Origin: Cyclobacterium marinum DSM 745
GTDB lineage: Bacteria; Bacteroidota; Bacteroidia; Cytophagales; Cyclobacteriaceae
Length of the DNA: 64,000 nucleotides
Assembly: GCF_000222485.1 (NCBI RefSeq)
Contig: NC_015914.1
Coordinates: 620,001 to 684,000 of the forward strand
Direction: 5' to 3'
The notes beneath the pieces were generated by a model. It had not been told where the DNA came from and searched no databases. It was given only the letters and a program-made list of their open reading frames with translations. The translations under genes were made by a program, and so were the position numbers. Shown here piece after piece: positions 15,760 through 24,200 of this stretch (positions are counted from its first letter, which is position 1; the number at the start of each line of letters is the position of its first letter).

Positions 15760-16052
15760 CTAGAGCAGAAATAAGAGCAGAAATAAAAGCTAAAAACGCT
15801 AAGATTAGCGAATTGATTCATGATATAGATAACCTTCAAAAGCAGTCTTATTTGCTTAGCGATGAAGAACAGTGGTTTACGGAAGAAATTGAAAAACACC
15901 CTAAAGCACCTTATCAAAGGAAACCTAATTACCTAGATGGTAAGCTTGTAGGCCGGATTAATTGGAACGAGAAGATTAAGGATGAAGACACTGGAGACGA
16001 AATAACAATTCATCGGAGCAATATATTAAGGATTAATGGTGAATGGATATGA
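15756..16052 (+). CDS. Small coiled-coil phage protein
   Basis: A 98-residue protein starting MTRAEIRAEIKAKNAKISEL. Residues 1-55 form a continuous heptad helix; the C-terminus holds GRINWNEKIKDEDTGDEITI. The ATG at 15756 is preceded by a TTAATTGTTAATTATT leader. Its end overlaps the next small gene (ATGA). Function unknown. Confidence 0.5.
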   Translation: MTRAEIRAEIKAKNAKISELIHDIDNLQKQSYLLSDEEQWFTEEIEKHPKAPYQRKPNYLDGKLVGRINWNEKIKDEDTGDEITIHRSNILRINGEWI

Positions 16053-16210
16053 AAAATAGGAAAGACACTTTCACACCTGAAGAGCTTCAGGACGAAAAAG
16101 GGGCGGCGTATGTGTACGTAATATTGGTAGTAGTCACGGGGCTTGCCTTTGTGGCGGGTGTATTTATGGCTTCAGCTTGGATGTATTTTAATTTGGCAGG
16201 TAAATTTTAA
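16049..16210 (+). CDS. Small single-span membrane protein (53 aa)
   Basis: Starts MKNRKDTFTPEELQDEKGAA, then a ~25-residue apolar helix (VYVILVVVTGLAFVAGVFMA) and a short polar tail ending AGKF. The ATG overlaps the upstream stop. One of several short membrane proteins in this part of the early operon. Confidence 0.5.
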   Translation: MKNRKDTFTPEELQDEKGAAYVYVILVVVTGLAFVAGVFMASAWMYFNLAGKF

Positions 16211-16215
16211 GAGGT

Positions 16216-16434
16216 ATGACAACACAGGAATATATCAACAATAATAGGACTGGAACCTTCAAGCAAGGTGACAAGGTAGTAATGCATACTTGCGCTGAAG
16301 CTTCCCATTACAGAGGAAAAGTTTGGGAATGTATGACTGACAGCTATAAAGATAGAGGTGGTTCAGACGTGGTTTTTCTTAATGATTTTAGTGGTTGTTT
16401 CTCCACTAAATTCTTACAAATAGTTAACAACTAA
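16216..16434 (+). CDS. Small phage protein, unknown function
   Basis: A 72-residue protein starting MTTQEYINNNRTGTFKQGDK. Beta-rich, with GDKVVMHTCAEASHYRGKVW and DVVFLNDFSGCFSTKFLQI, a pattern reminiscent of small SH3-like barrels. No family recognised. Confidence 0.45.
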   Translation: MTTQEYINNNRTGTFKQGDKVVMHTCAEASHYRGKVWECMTDSYKDRGGSDVVFLNDFSGCFSTKFLQIVNN

Positions 16435-16438
16435 TAAT

Positions 16439-16852
16439 ATGCTACTAGGATTCAAAAAACAATTTACGGGGCCTATACTGGATGGCACCAAAATATTTAC
16501 CATCAGAGAAAAGCGAAAAATAGAACCTAAAATAGGCGAAAAGCTTCACATGTATTCGGGGCTTAGGACAAAGCACACGGAACTAATTAGTAAAGAACAT
16601 ACGCTTACGGGTATTCAGACTGTAAACATGCTTGTAAGCAAGTCGATAAATCGGTTAAAAGTCGTTATTTACGTAGATGATTCTTGCCTTACAGAAACAC
16701 AGCTGAAAATGTTTATCCAATCTGATGGGTTTGAAAATATTGAAGAATTTTCTGATTTCTGGTTAGAAGGGATTTTTTATAATAAATACGGTTATCGATC
16801 TATCGTTAAAAATAATTTTGTAATGTATCACTGGACAGGCTTTAGATTTTAG
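16439..16852 (+). CDS. ASCH-like (PUA-fold) domain protein
   Basis: A 137-residue protein beginning LLGFKKQFTGPILDGTKIFT and REKRKIEPKIGEKLHMYSGL. The order K-F/L-...-G-K-T-x-T-I-R-...-K-x-G-E-x-L-x-x-Y-x-G is that of ASCH domains, which have a PUA-like fold and bind RNA or modified nucleosides. The phage role is unknown; an RNA- or tRNA-related function in host takeover is inference. The C-terminal half (EEFSDFWLEGIFYNKYGYRS) is compatible with the usual ASCH end, FxxWxxYW-like. Confidence 0.55.
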   Translation: MLLGFKKQFTGPILDGTKIFTIREKRKIEPKIGEKLHMYSGLRTKHTELISKEHTLTGIQTVNMLVSKSINRLKVVIYVDDSCLTETQLKMFIQSDGFENIEEFSDFWLEGIFYNKYGYRSIVKNNFVMYHWTGFRF

Positions 16853-16857
16853 GGGGT

Positions 16858-17025
16858 ATGGATGACAAAGAATATTTAAAGCGACTGAAAGAGGTTGATT
16901 ATATAGCCTGGGACAGCGTAGAAAATGACCCTATGATAAGGGGAATAGATACCGGTTCAGGTTGTTCCACAGCTGTAATGGTAACAATAATATTAATAGG
17001 AGGTATTATTTACTTAATTAATTAA
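16858..17025 (+). CDS. Small C-terminally anchored membrane protein (55 aa)
   Basis: Starts MDDKEYLKRLKEVDYIAWDS, an acidic soluble part, and ends with an apolar helix (TAVMVTIILIGGIIYLIN) at the C-terminus, so it is probably tail-anchored. Preceded by AGGGGG at 16851-16856, a strong ribosome site for this genome. Confidence 0.5.
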   Translation: MDDKEYLKRLKEVDYIAWDSVENDPMIRGIDTGSGCSTAVMVTIILIGGIIYLIN

Positions 17026-17049
17026 TCATTCACAATTAACAATTATAAA

Positions 17050-17307
17050 ATGAGCAACAAAGCGCAAACAAAAAGCCAAAAAAAGGCCATGAATAATATT
17101 ACCAAGCTGGCTGAAATAAACGTTCTTGACCTTGGTAAAGGTAAAATAGGTATCAGCATTAAGTCTGATGAAAAGTGCAATGTAAATGATCTTGGTCACT
17201 CCCTTATGAATCTGCTTGATGACCTAAAGGAATGTCTAAAGCAAAAAGGAGTAGAAGCCACGATGGCTGATTTCGACCAGTGGCAGAATATCAAACGAAA
17301 AAAATAA
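17050..17307 (+). CDS. Small phage protein, unknown function
   Basis: An 85-residue lysine-rich protein starting MSNKAQTKSQKKAMNNITKL. A beta-hairpin (INVLDLGKGKIGISIKS) and a helical part (LGHSLMNLLDDLKECLKQKG) follow. Preceded by an AATTAACAATT leader. No family recognised. Confidence 0.45.
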   Translation: MSNKAQTKSQKKAMNNITKLAEINVLDLGKGKIGISIKSDEKCNVNDLGHSLMNLLDDLKECLKQKGVEATMADFDQWQNIKRKK

Positions 17308-17341
17308 GTATATTTGATCAAACCATAAATCAAAAAAAACC

Positions 17342-17830
17342 ATGAAAAACTTAATCGTAGTACTTTTAATGCTGGCATCCTTCCAGGTCATGGGCCAAAG
17401 GATGAATGAATACACGGCATCAAATGGCATCACCTACAAACCAGGTGATACCATAGAACTAAACCAGGGGAGCGGGGCCAATGGTGACTTTGTATATCTT
17501 ACCATAGGCGGTTGGGCCGCCGGTAGCTCAAACCAAATGCTAGGGGCCAACTTTGCCGGGCTGGCTGTAGACCTGAAGAAAATACGTACAGTAAAATTCA
17601 AAGGTGCTGAAAAGATCCTCTTTACAGTAGGGGGCGGTAATATCACTAATTATCATTTGTATATAGAACAGGCCATTGAATCATGCGAGGTGAAGCCCTG
17701 CAAGGAGCCTGAAGCAGCTGCCACAGGTGAAAGCAAGTTAGACAAGCTAAAGAAGCTGAAAGACCTGCTAGACATGGAAGCCATTACACAGGCTGAATAT
17801 GATCAGATGAAAAAGGAGATTTTGGAATAA
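17342..17830 (+). CDS. Secreted protein with C-terminal SHOCT-like helix pair
   Basis: A 162-residue protein with a standard Sec signal peptide (MKNLIVVLLMLASFQVMGQ, cleavage after VMGQ). A glycine-rich beta domain (residues ~25-110, with ITYKPGDTIELNQGSGANG) follows. The end, SKLDKLKKLKDLLDMEAITQ then AEYDQMKKEIL, matches the SHOCT (short C-terminal) motif, in which L..LK.L.d.G.IT..EYe..K..iL is conserved. Exported proteins are unusual in an early phage operon, so this may be a lysogenic-conversion or envelope-acting gene. The call for SHOCT is firm; the function is open. Confidence 0.65.
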   Translation: MKNLIVVLLMLASFQVMGQRMNEYTASNGITYKPGDTIELNQGSGANGDFVYLTIGGWAAGSSNQMLGANFAGLAVDLKKIRTVKFKGAEKILFTVGGGNITNYHLYIEQAIESCEVKPCKEPEAAATGESKLDKLKKLKDLLDMEAITQAEYDQMKKEILE

Positions 17831-17861
17831 TTGGATAATGGTTAATTGTCAATTGTTAATT

Positions 17862-18023
17862 ATGGTAAACCAACATAGAAGATTGCAAGCTGTATGCCGT
17901 AGGTTTAAGTTTGAAGCAATGAAGGCAATAGGATTTCTTTGGCTAATTGATAGAACACCACACCTAAAAATAAAAGAGCCTTGGAACAAAATGTATAAAC
18001 GGGAGGTGGGCCAAAGGCGGTAA
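17862..18023 (+). CDS. Small basic phage protein, unknown function
   Basis: A 53-residue basic protein starting MVNQHRRLQAVCRRFKFEAM, last gene of the rightward early operon. The ATG at 17862 follows the leader TTAATTGTCAATTGTTAATT; an upstream in-frame ATG at 17838 would include the leader in the coding sequence. Could be spurious. Confidence 0.35.
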   Translation: MVNQHRRLQAVCRRFKFEAMKAIGFLWLIDRTPHLKIKEPWNKMYKREVGQRR

Positions 18024-18050
18024 AGCCATATTCCACCATAGAAGCGATGT

Positions 18051-18077
18051 AAGCCCCTCTGACTGTCAGAGGGGCTT
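18051..18077. terminator. Bidirectional terminator between early and head operons
   Basis: A perfect 12-bp GC-rich stem, AAGCCCCTCTGA (18051-18062) with TCAGAGGGGCTT (18066-18077), and a 3-base loop. It is followed by TTGTTTT on the + strand and lies between convergent operons. Confidence 0.85.
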
Positions 18078-18082
18078 TTGTT

Positions 18083-18550
18083 TTATCCGGGCATCCATGC
18101 GGTTCTATTCCTTTGGAACTTGATTTCTTTTCTTACTCTTAGCCCCCTTATGATCAGGTTACCGGAAAAGATAGGCTTGTCAAAACCTGTAATACGATAA
18201 CCCCCGTACATGTCTAGCAATTCATCTACATGGTCTGCATAGGCTAACTTTTCAAGGTAGTCCACCTTGTCTTCGCTTTCTATCCTGCCACGGTGGAAAT
18301 TGTCCACCACCACCATTATTTTAAACTCTGTGAATCCTGTCTTTTTGCCCTCGAAGTAATCAAGGGGCATGTCTGAAAAGTCTACCCCTATGTATGGCCG
18401 TGGGGGCTGGGTGTCGTTGTCTTCATCGAAATTGACGGTTTCCCATGGAATCACATCATTAGGGATTTCAATGTTTCTTTGGGTGTAAAATGTGGTACTA
18501 TCATCTATTAAACGCCCCTGTAACTGCTGTAAAATGCTTGTATAACTCAT
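18083..18550 (-). CDS. Phage head-tail/tail-completion type protein
   Basis: A 155-residue protein, last gene of the leftward head operon. The N-terminus MSYTSILQQLQGRLIDDSTT and the body (RPYIGVDFSDMPLDYFEGKK, FKIMVVVDNFHRGRIESEDK) fit small tail-terminator or head-closure proteins in layout and position. It starts within the stop of the gpG-like gene (4-bp overlap). In Mu-like phages this place is taken by the tail terminator after gpG. No motif proves it. Confidence 0.5.
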   Translation of the reverse strand: MSYTSILQQLQGRLIDDSTTFYTQRNIEIPNDVIPWETVNFDEDNDTQPPRPYIGVDFSDMPLDYFEGKKTGFTEFKIMVVVDNFHRGRIESEDKVDYLEKLAYADHVDELLDMYGGYRITGFDKPIFSGNLIIRGLRVRKEIKFQRNRTAWMPG

Positions 18551-19077
18551 GTGAATATGGGTTTTAATCGTTGTTCAATTGCTTCACTTATTTTCATATC
18601 AAGTTCTTTGGAAGGGCCAAGGAATTGCCGTTGTGGCATGTTGAAGGTTATCCTTCCTTTCTTCAGTGCCATCCACTTCCATTTTACTTTGTCTTCAGGC
18701 ACTTTCAAGGTGCCATCCTGATTGACTTCATATTGGAAGTGCATGGCCCAAAAAAAACGCCTCATTTTTGGGGTAATGTCCATGCTGATTCTTGCGCCCT
18801 CATTGTGGGCTATCATGTAATCAAGATCAGTACCTATGGTTACTTGCTTCTTACTTCTGGAAGTAACCCTTATTGACCGCCTACCGGTACCGCCCCTTTC
18901 ACCTATCAGTAAAGCTCTGGAACTATCCGGCTCCTTACGGTCTGGCCACGGTACCCCTTCATAAGATTGGCTTTCAAAGTTATCCAATACCCAATCTATA
19001 ATGGTGTCTGCCACTATGGACGGCAAGTCATCAAGGAACCGCCTATAGGCTTTGATTTCTGTATTAAGGTCTGCCAT
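18547..19077 (-). CDS. Phage virion morphogenesis protein (Mu gpG-like)
   Basis: A 176-residue protein. The first part (FLDDLPSIVADTIIDWVLDN) and the central segment RKEPDSSRALLIGERGGTGR with SIRVTSRSKKQVTIGTDLDY are typical of the virion morphogenesis/tail-completion family (Mu gpG, P2 gpS): a helix, a 'W..R' loop, L...G.L..SI, then the 'v.iGs...YA..hq.G' strand. Here the strand reads IGTDLDYMIAHNEGARI. The C-terminus has RQFLGPSKEL, a conserved 'R.flG.s' motif. In Mu it acts in joining tails to heads. Overlaps its neighbours by 1-4 bp. Confidence 0.75.
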   Translation of the reverse strand: MADLNTEIKAYRRFLDDLPSIVADTIIDWVLDNFESQSYEGVPWPDRKEPDSSRALLIGERGGTGRRSIRVTSRSKKQVTIGTDLDYMIAHNEGARISMDITPKMRRFFWAMHFQYEVNQDGTLKVPEDKVKWKWMALKKGRITFNMPQRQFLGPSKELDMKISEAIEQRLKPIFT

Positions 19078-19877
19078 TATTCAGGCCGTTTTAGTCCCCA
19101 ATTTTTACGCATGTCCTGTACGGCGTTTCCTTCTACCCTGAAATATGGGTGGCTTTCACTAAACACCATTTTTTCTTTGCCAGGATTAAACCTAAAGGCG
19201 GGGCGTATGTCCTTATCGTTTGGTAGCTTATCCACAGGTGTAAGTTCACCCACTGAAGTACTATTTACCGTACACCTGCAACCCCAATCAAGAATAGGTA
19301 TCAACCAATTCCAAATTGGATCATCTACAGGCCTGACAATACCGTTATACTTCTTGTGCCTTGACCTGGCATCCATCACAGCCCGAAACTTTAGCAATGG
19401 ACTTGCAGACTTATTGGCCTGTATATCCTGCCAACGGCTGGCAATTTGGGCGTTTGAAGTAGCGGCTTGATGCTCTGATTGTAGCCAGTTGACATTATAG
19501 TTAGTATGTACTTTTAGTACATCTTCACGGAATTGGGCAAAGGGCTTAACCGTACCATCCGGCAAAGTAAGGTTTGCAAAGGCTTCCTGTATGAATTGAA
19601 ATTCTTTGGCCGTACTGAATGAAAACACATTGTCCTTTAGTGCTGTGATCATTTGTTTGTCTGAACTTCTCTTCAGGCTACCATAGCCAGAAAGTACCGC
19701 CTTATCCAATTCACTATACACAAGGTCTACCAGCTTTTCAGGGACTTGGTTCTTTGACATCCTGCCTGCATGTATGGCCACTATTATTCTTTCTACTTCG
19801 GCCCTAATGTCATCTTCATAGCTAAGGGTAACCGCCTGCTTTGGTGCTGGCAATTCTCCCCAGTATTCAGACATCAT
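19077..19877 (-). CDS. Phage head morphogenesis protein (Mu gpF/SPP1 gp7-like)
   Basis: A 266-residue minor head protein. Helical N-terminus; the C-terminal half holds the family core: RAVMDARSRHKKYNGIVRPV, then IWNWLIPILDWGCRCTVNST with the conserved 'GCRC' turn. These proteins bind near the portal and are ejected or needed for DNA delivery. It overlaps the portal gene by one base (ATGA-type junction at 19877) and the gpG-like gene by one base, in the order portal-gpF-gpG known from Mu. Confidence 0.85.
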   Translation of the reverse strand: MMSEYWGELPAPKQAVTLSYEDDIRAEVERIIVAIHAGRMSKNQVPEKLVDLVYSELDKAVLSGYGSLKRSSDKQMITALKDNVFSFSTAKEFQFIQEAFANLTLPDGTVKPFAQFREDVLKVHTNYNVNWLQSEHQAATSNAQIASRWQDIQANKSASPLLKFRAVMDARSRHKKYNGIVRPVDDPIWNWLIPILDWGCRCTVNSTSVGELTPVDKLPNDKDIRPAFRFNPGKEKMVFSESHPYFRVEGNAVQDMRKNWGLKRPE

Positions 19878-21124
19878 TAGGGCAATGTCTTTCCCGGCAC
19901 TTCAGGAACAATCGATTTACCGCCCATCCACATTTCAATAGATTCTTTATCTGGATCAGGCAGGTTAAATTCATCCCGCAAGTATTGCTGCTGTATAGGG
20001 GTCATGTTATGCAGCTTTTCAAATACTTCCACTTTTTGTTGTGGTGTTAATTTGATGGTATCATCAAACTTGAACTTACAGCCCCTAAGCTGATTTAGCC
20101 CAAATGTTTTGATAAGCTTAGGCTTGATGTTCCAGTTCAATTGAAATTCACACCAAAGCTTGTCTTCAAGGTTGATGGATTTCTCAACATCCTGATGCAC
20201 TTCACCAAGGGCATAGCTTCCTTTGCCATCATTACCAGTGGTCAGTGTTTGGCCTAATACGGTAATAATCATTTCATTGTTCATGATGTCGTTGAATTCC
20301 TTATAGCCTCCATTGCCCGCTGAAGTGCCTGCATTGTGATAGGTAACCTCTGTACCCTTTGGCACAATCACATAAGGAGCCGCCCCCGCTGCCTTTGCCT
20401 GGTCTTCTACCTGCTTACGGGTGTCGGGTTGGTGTGGGTCGTATTCATAAGTTCTAAGAGGCATTCCAAAAAGTTCATTGTATTGGGCAAAGTCAGCCCA
20501 ATTGTTACGCTTGTAAAGCACATATGGGATAAGGTTCATGAATAGGCCTAAATCCCTTTCCCCTCCAAATTCAAAAAGGTAGTCTACAAATGGTTCCTCC
20601 CTGAAGGGTAAGCCCTGGTTAGAAAAAGTATTGGCATTGGCTGTGATTACCCCAAATTCGGGGCTTACATTCTTTCGGGGTATTAGCTTGATCTTAAAAA
20701 GCTGCTCCAATTCAGGGTCTTTGAATGCCTGTTCATTGAATTCAGGTTCCACCAAGCTATGACCCCAAAAAAGCCGCTGCATCATTAAGGCTAAAAGTTC
20801 GGACATCCAAGGGGCTTGAAATAGGCTAATTGTCTTTTCATCGTCTGTACCCTCCAGGCTTATAGGGTTGGTGGTAACCGCTCTGATGCGTTTATTGATA
20901 ACAGCATCTAGGATGCCGTCGGTTTTAATGTTTTCGATAAGCTCATAGTAAAGCTTTCTATTTGGGTTGCGCAATGATTCGGCACTATTTAGCGAACGCC
21001 TGTAATTGCTAATGTCTGCGGGGCCTCTATTGATTTGGGCAATAGTAATCTTCTGATCTACTATTTTTATTTCGTGCAATGAAGGGTCTTTCAACCGAAC
21101 GTTTTTAAAGCCTACCTTGTCCAT
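19877..21124 (-). CDS. Portal protein (DUF935, Mu gp29-like)
   Basis: A 415-residue portal protein of the DUF935 family, which forms the dodecameric ring for DNA packaging at one capsid vertex. Family features: KIDG-like KTDGILDAVINKRIRAVT near residue 70, the WGHSLVEPEFNEQAF segment, the aromatic/asparagine stretch VLYKRNNWADFAQYNELFGM with PLRTYEYDP, and a C-terminal helical region ending PEVPGKTLP. It lies between the beta-helix fusion gene and gpF. 84 bp separate it from the fusion gene, the only sizeable gap besides the terminase-fusion junction in this operon. Confidence 0.85.
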   Translation of the reverse strand: MDKVGFKNVRLKDPSLHEIKIVDQKITIAQINRGPADISNYRRSLNSAESLRNPNRKLYYELIENIKTDGILDAVINKRIRAVTTNPISLEGTDDEKTISLFQAPWMSELLALMMQRLFWGHSLVEPEFNEQAFKDPELEQLFKIKLIPRKNVSPEFGVITANANTFSNQGLPFREEPFVDYLFEFGGERDLGLFMNLIPYVLYKRNNWADFAQYNELFGMPLRTYEYDPHQPDTRKQVEDQAKAAGAAPYVIVPKGTEVTYHNAGTSAGNGGYKEFNDIMNNEMIITVLGQTLTTGNDGKGSYALGEVHQDVEKSINLEDKLWCEFQLNWNIKPKLIKTFGLNQLRGCKFKFDDTIKLTPQQKVEVFEKLHNMTPIQQQYLRDEFNLPDPDKESIEMWMGGKSIVPEVPGKTLP

Positions 21125-21208
21125 AATTACTTTAATTGGTGTATTTGTATGTTTGAAACTATCTAAAGCCCGTGAGGGGTGTTAAATAGGTGTTAAATGA
21201 TATTGATT

Positions 21209-24200
21209 CTAGTACCTAACCTTTCGTCTTGTCTCTGATCCGTAAGCTACCAAGTAGTTGCCCTCCTCTTCCTTGACAGGAAGCAGGGGGTTAAGTAATC
21301 CACTGGCCACCTTTTCAAGCCATCTAATGGAAATGTCATAATCATCTATCCTAAGCTTTGGAATCTGCGAACCTGGTAAGGCTTTATGCGCATGGTATAG
21401 CGTAATGTATACCATGCGTAAAACTATGATTGGATTCCTTGGGTCATCCAGTACGAATGTGGGGTTTTCGCTGGCTGCACTTTCTGAAGGGCTTACTCCT
21501 GTTTGATCTTCTAAAGACCGCCAAATCTTACCGTCTTCATGAATAAAGTCCCCAGCCTTTACAGGTCGGGTGCTTTCATAATCGCTGATGGTCATAAAAA
21601 TGGCTGAAGTGTCAAACCTACCGGATAGGTAAGAAGTAATTTCTTCTTGTGCGGCCATTTCCACTTTTTGGATAACATCAGTTTGTTTAAGAAATATATC
21701 TTCTTTGATTTCCTTACGGATATAAGGGGTGTAATCTGAAGGGATAAGGAAACGAACGGTAACATTTACTTCTATTGGCTGGGCAAATACCGCTGTAAGT
21801 TCAATGTCTTCAGTCATAGTGACATTGAGGTTAGCGCTCTTACTGTATAATTGCCCTTCCTTTCTCCATTCGACAAAAGTATAATCAGTATTAGGCGTGG
21901 CCAATAAGTTAACGACTTTACCCGCACTGAATGGGCCGGGGCCTGTTAAGTTGATGGCTGTACCTTGCCCTTGTACCGTTAAGGTGGTATTAAAGGTATT
22001 AGGGTTAGGCCCGTCACCTTCTTTGATGAGTACAGCACTTTCAAAAGGCTGTAAAGGAATGCTTGCACCTGGGTAGGTATCGTTTAAGGTTTTCCAAGTA
22101 CCATCTAAAGCGACATTGGCAGGGGCTGTGGTAGGGTTTGAAAACACTTTGATATGTTCTTCATAGTCTGTAAGCTGACCGGTTACCTCCCTAAATTCAA
22201 AGTCATCTATATACAAGTCCCCTTGATGGCTTTGGAAATCAATCATTAAAGAACTGGTGTCGGCCTCCTTAAGGTCATAAAAGAAAAATTCAAAGGCCTG
22301 TACCTCATCAGTGGCCACGGCATGAATTTCAGTGGAAAGCCAGCTGTACGGGCTTGCCTGTTCCCTTAGGTAAATGTTTAAGGATTGATGACCGGAAGGT
22401 GCCAGGGCTTTGAATCTAAGTATATAAACCTTAGCGGGGTCTATGGCTCCCATACCGGAAAAACCAAGTTCTACCCGTGTAGTGGTAGTGCTTTCAGCTG
22501 TAACGCTGGCTTTTAGTGATCCTGCACCGCTAATTTTAGAAGTGCTGTCATGGGAAATAACAGCGGTACCGCCTGCGTGATAGATACCGGTGCCTGTGGT
22601 ATCGTCTTCAAAGTCAGGATTAGAAAACTTATTGGCTCCCTCTGTTTCTATGGTGAATTCTGGTACTTCAAGGCTTAGGAAGTTTGAATTTTGATCATAA
22701 CCTAAAGCCTGCCATTGCGCCTTGGTAAGGTTTTGAAAAATCCTTTTACCCGAAATATAAACTTCAGTAGGGACTATAAAAGCCCCGTTGCCGCAAAGTA
22801 CAAAAGTATTGTTGTCAATATCTCCAAACAATGCCAAGTCATTTTCAGCACTATTGAGAAAGTAAGGGTGTTGCCCTTTACCTAATAGTACTTTGGTGTT
22901 GAATTTCTCTTCATTGTTCCTTATGAGTTCTTGTCCTGAATTATGCCCATACACTGAACCATATATGGCTGAATAGATAATATTATGATTAAATAAAATA
23001 CCACTTGAATTGTGATTGAAATAACCGGAACGGCCATTTTTTACAAAAGTATTGTAGGTGGTTTCAATGTCTTCTGAATTGTCATCTACGTAAAAAGCGT
23101 GGATTGCATAACGCTTATTGACTCCCGGATTACTTACAATGTTATGATGTACCTTTCTATTGACAAATGTACTAGAGCCAGCAGAACCACCATAACAGTA
23201 AATAGCCCCTCCATCATGTTTGACGGTACAATAGTTTTCGATAATGTTTTGGTACACTTCGGCATTGTCTCCATAATACCTAAGCGGTATGTACCCTACA
23301 TTTCTAAGGGTGTTTCTTCTGAAGATAGAATTATGACTTGATCCAAAAACCGCAAAACCTTTGCCGTCACCATTTCCACAGGCTCCAAAGAACCGGGCAA
23401 TATTTTCAAATAGGGAATCTTCTACTATGAGTGAATTGGAGGCGTTTTTTTGATTGATGGCAATGTCTAAGATGTCTTGAAAGGTACAGTTCCTTACAAT
23501 TACGTCTGTGGAAGTCCATAGGCCTAAGCCTGTAGCTCCTTGGTTTCTGAAGATAAGACTGTCAAATACATTATTGTTTGAAGATTCCATTCTAAGGCCT
23601 TCCAGGTTGGCACCTTCGAAGCTTAGCCCTATCATTTCATTTCTGGCATTGGCTACACCGTGAACGTTATAATCTAATACGCTTACTTGGATAGTAAGCG
23701 TATTCGGGTTTACTTCAGAATAGATGGTAATGGTATTTGTTCCAGGGCTATACATCCAGTCCCCTTGCTGGGTCAATGCTTCAATGCAGTTTTGAATAAG
23801 GAAATTTTTCTGTTCACGTGTTGCGTAACTGCTTGCCTCTGCAAAGGTCAAGGTGTTTCCTGACTTACCGGTAATGTAGGCCCTATCATGAATAAAATCT
23901 GATTTTTCTACAACCAATTCCACTTCACCCCCGCTGTAATCATAATCAGGTAAATTGGTACTAATTAAAGTGGTGGTGGTTCCGTTGCTTGTAGTTTTTA
24001 GCGGTGCGCTTATGTTTTTTGGCCTGATGGTTCCATCAATAAGCAGTAAGCTAATGTAATCAGGGTATGAAACATCCGTTCGTTTCCAAATGTTATTCCC
24101 CTGATCTACCCAGCCGGTAATAGTTTTAAACCCTGAAATGATAGGGGTTTCACCTGTTCCGTATGACTGTAACTTGACTGTATTACCTTCTATACCATCG

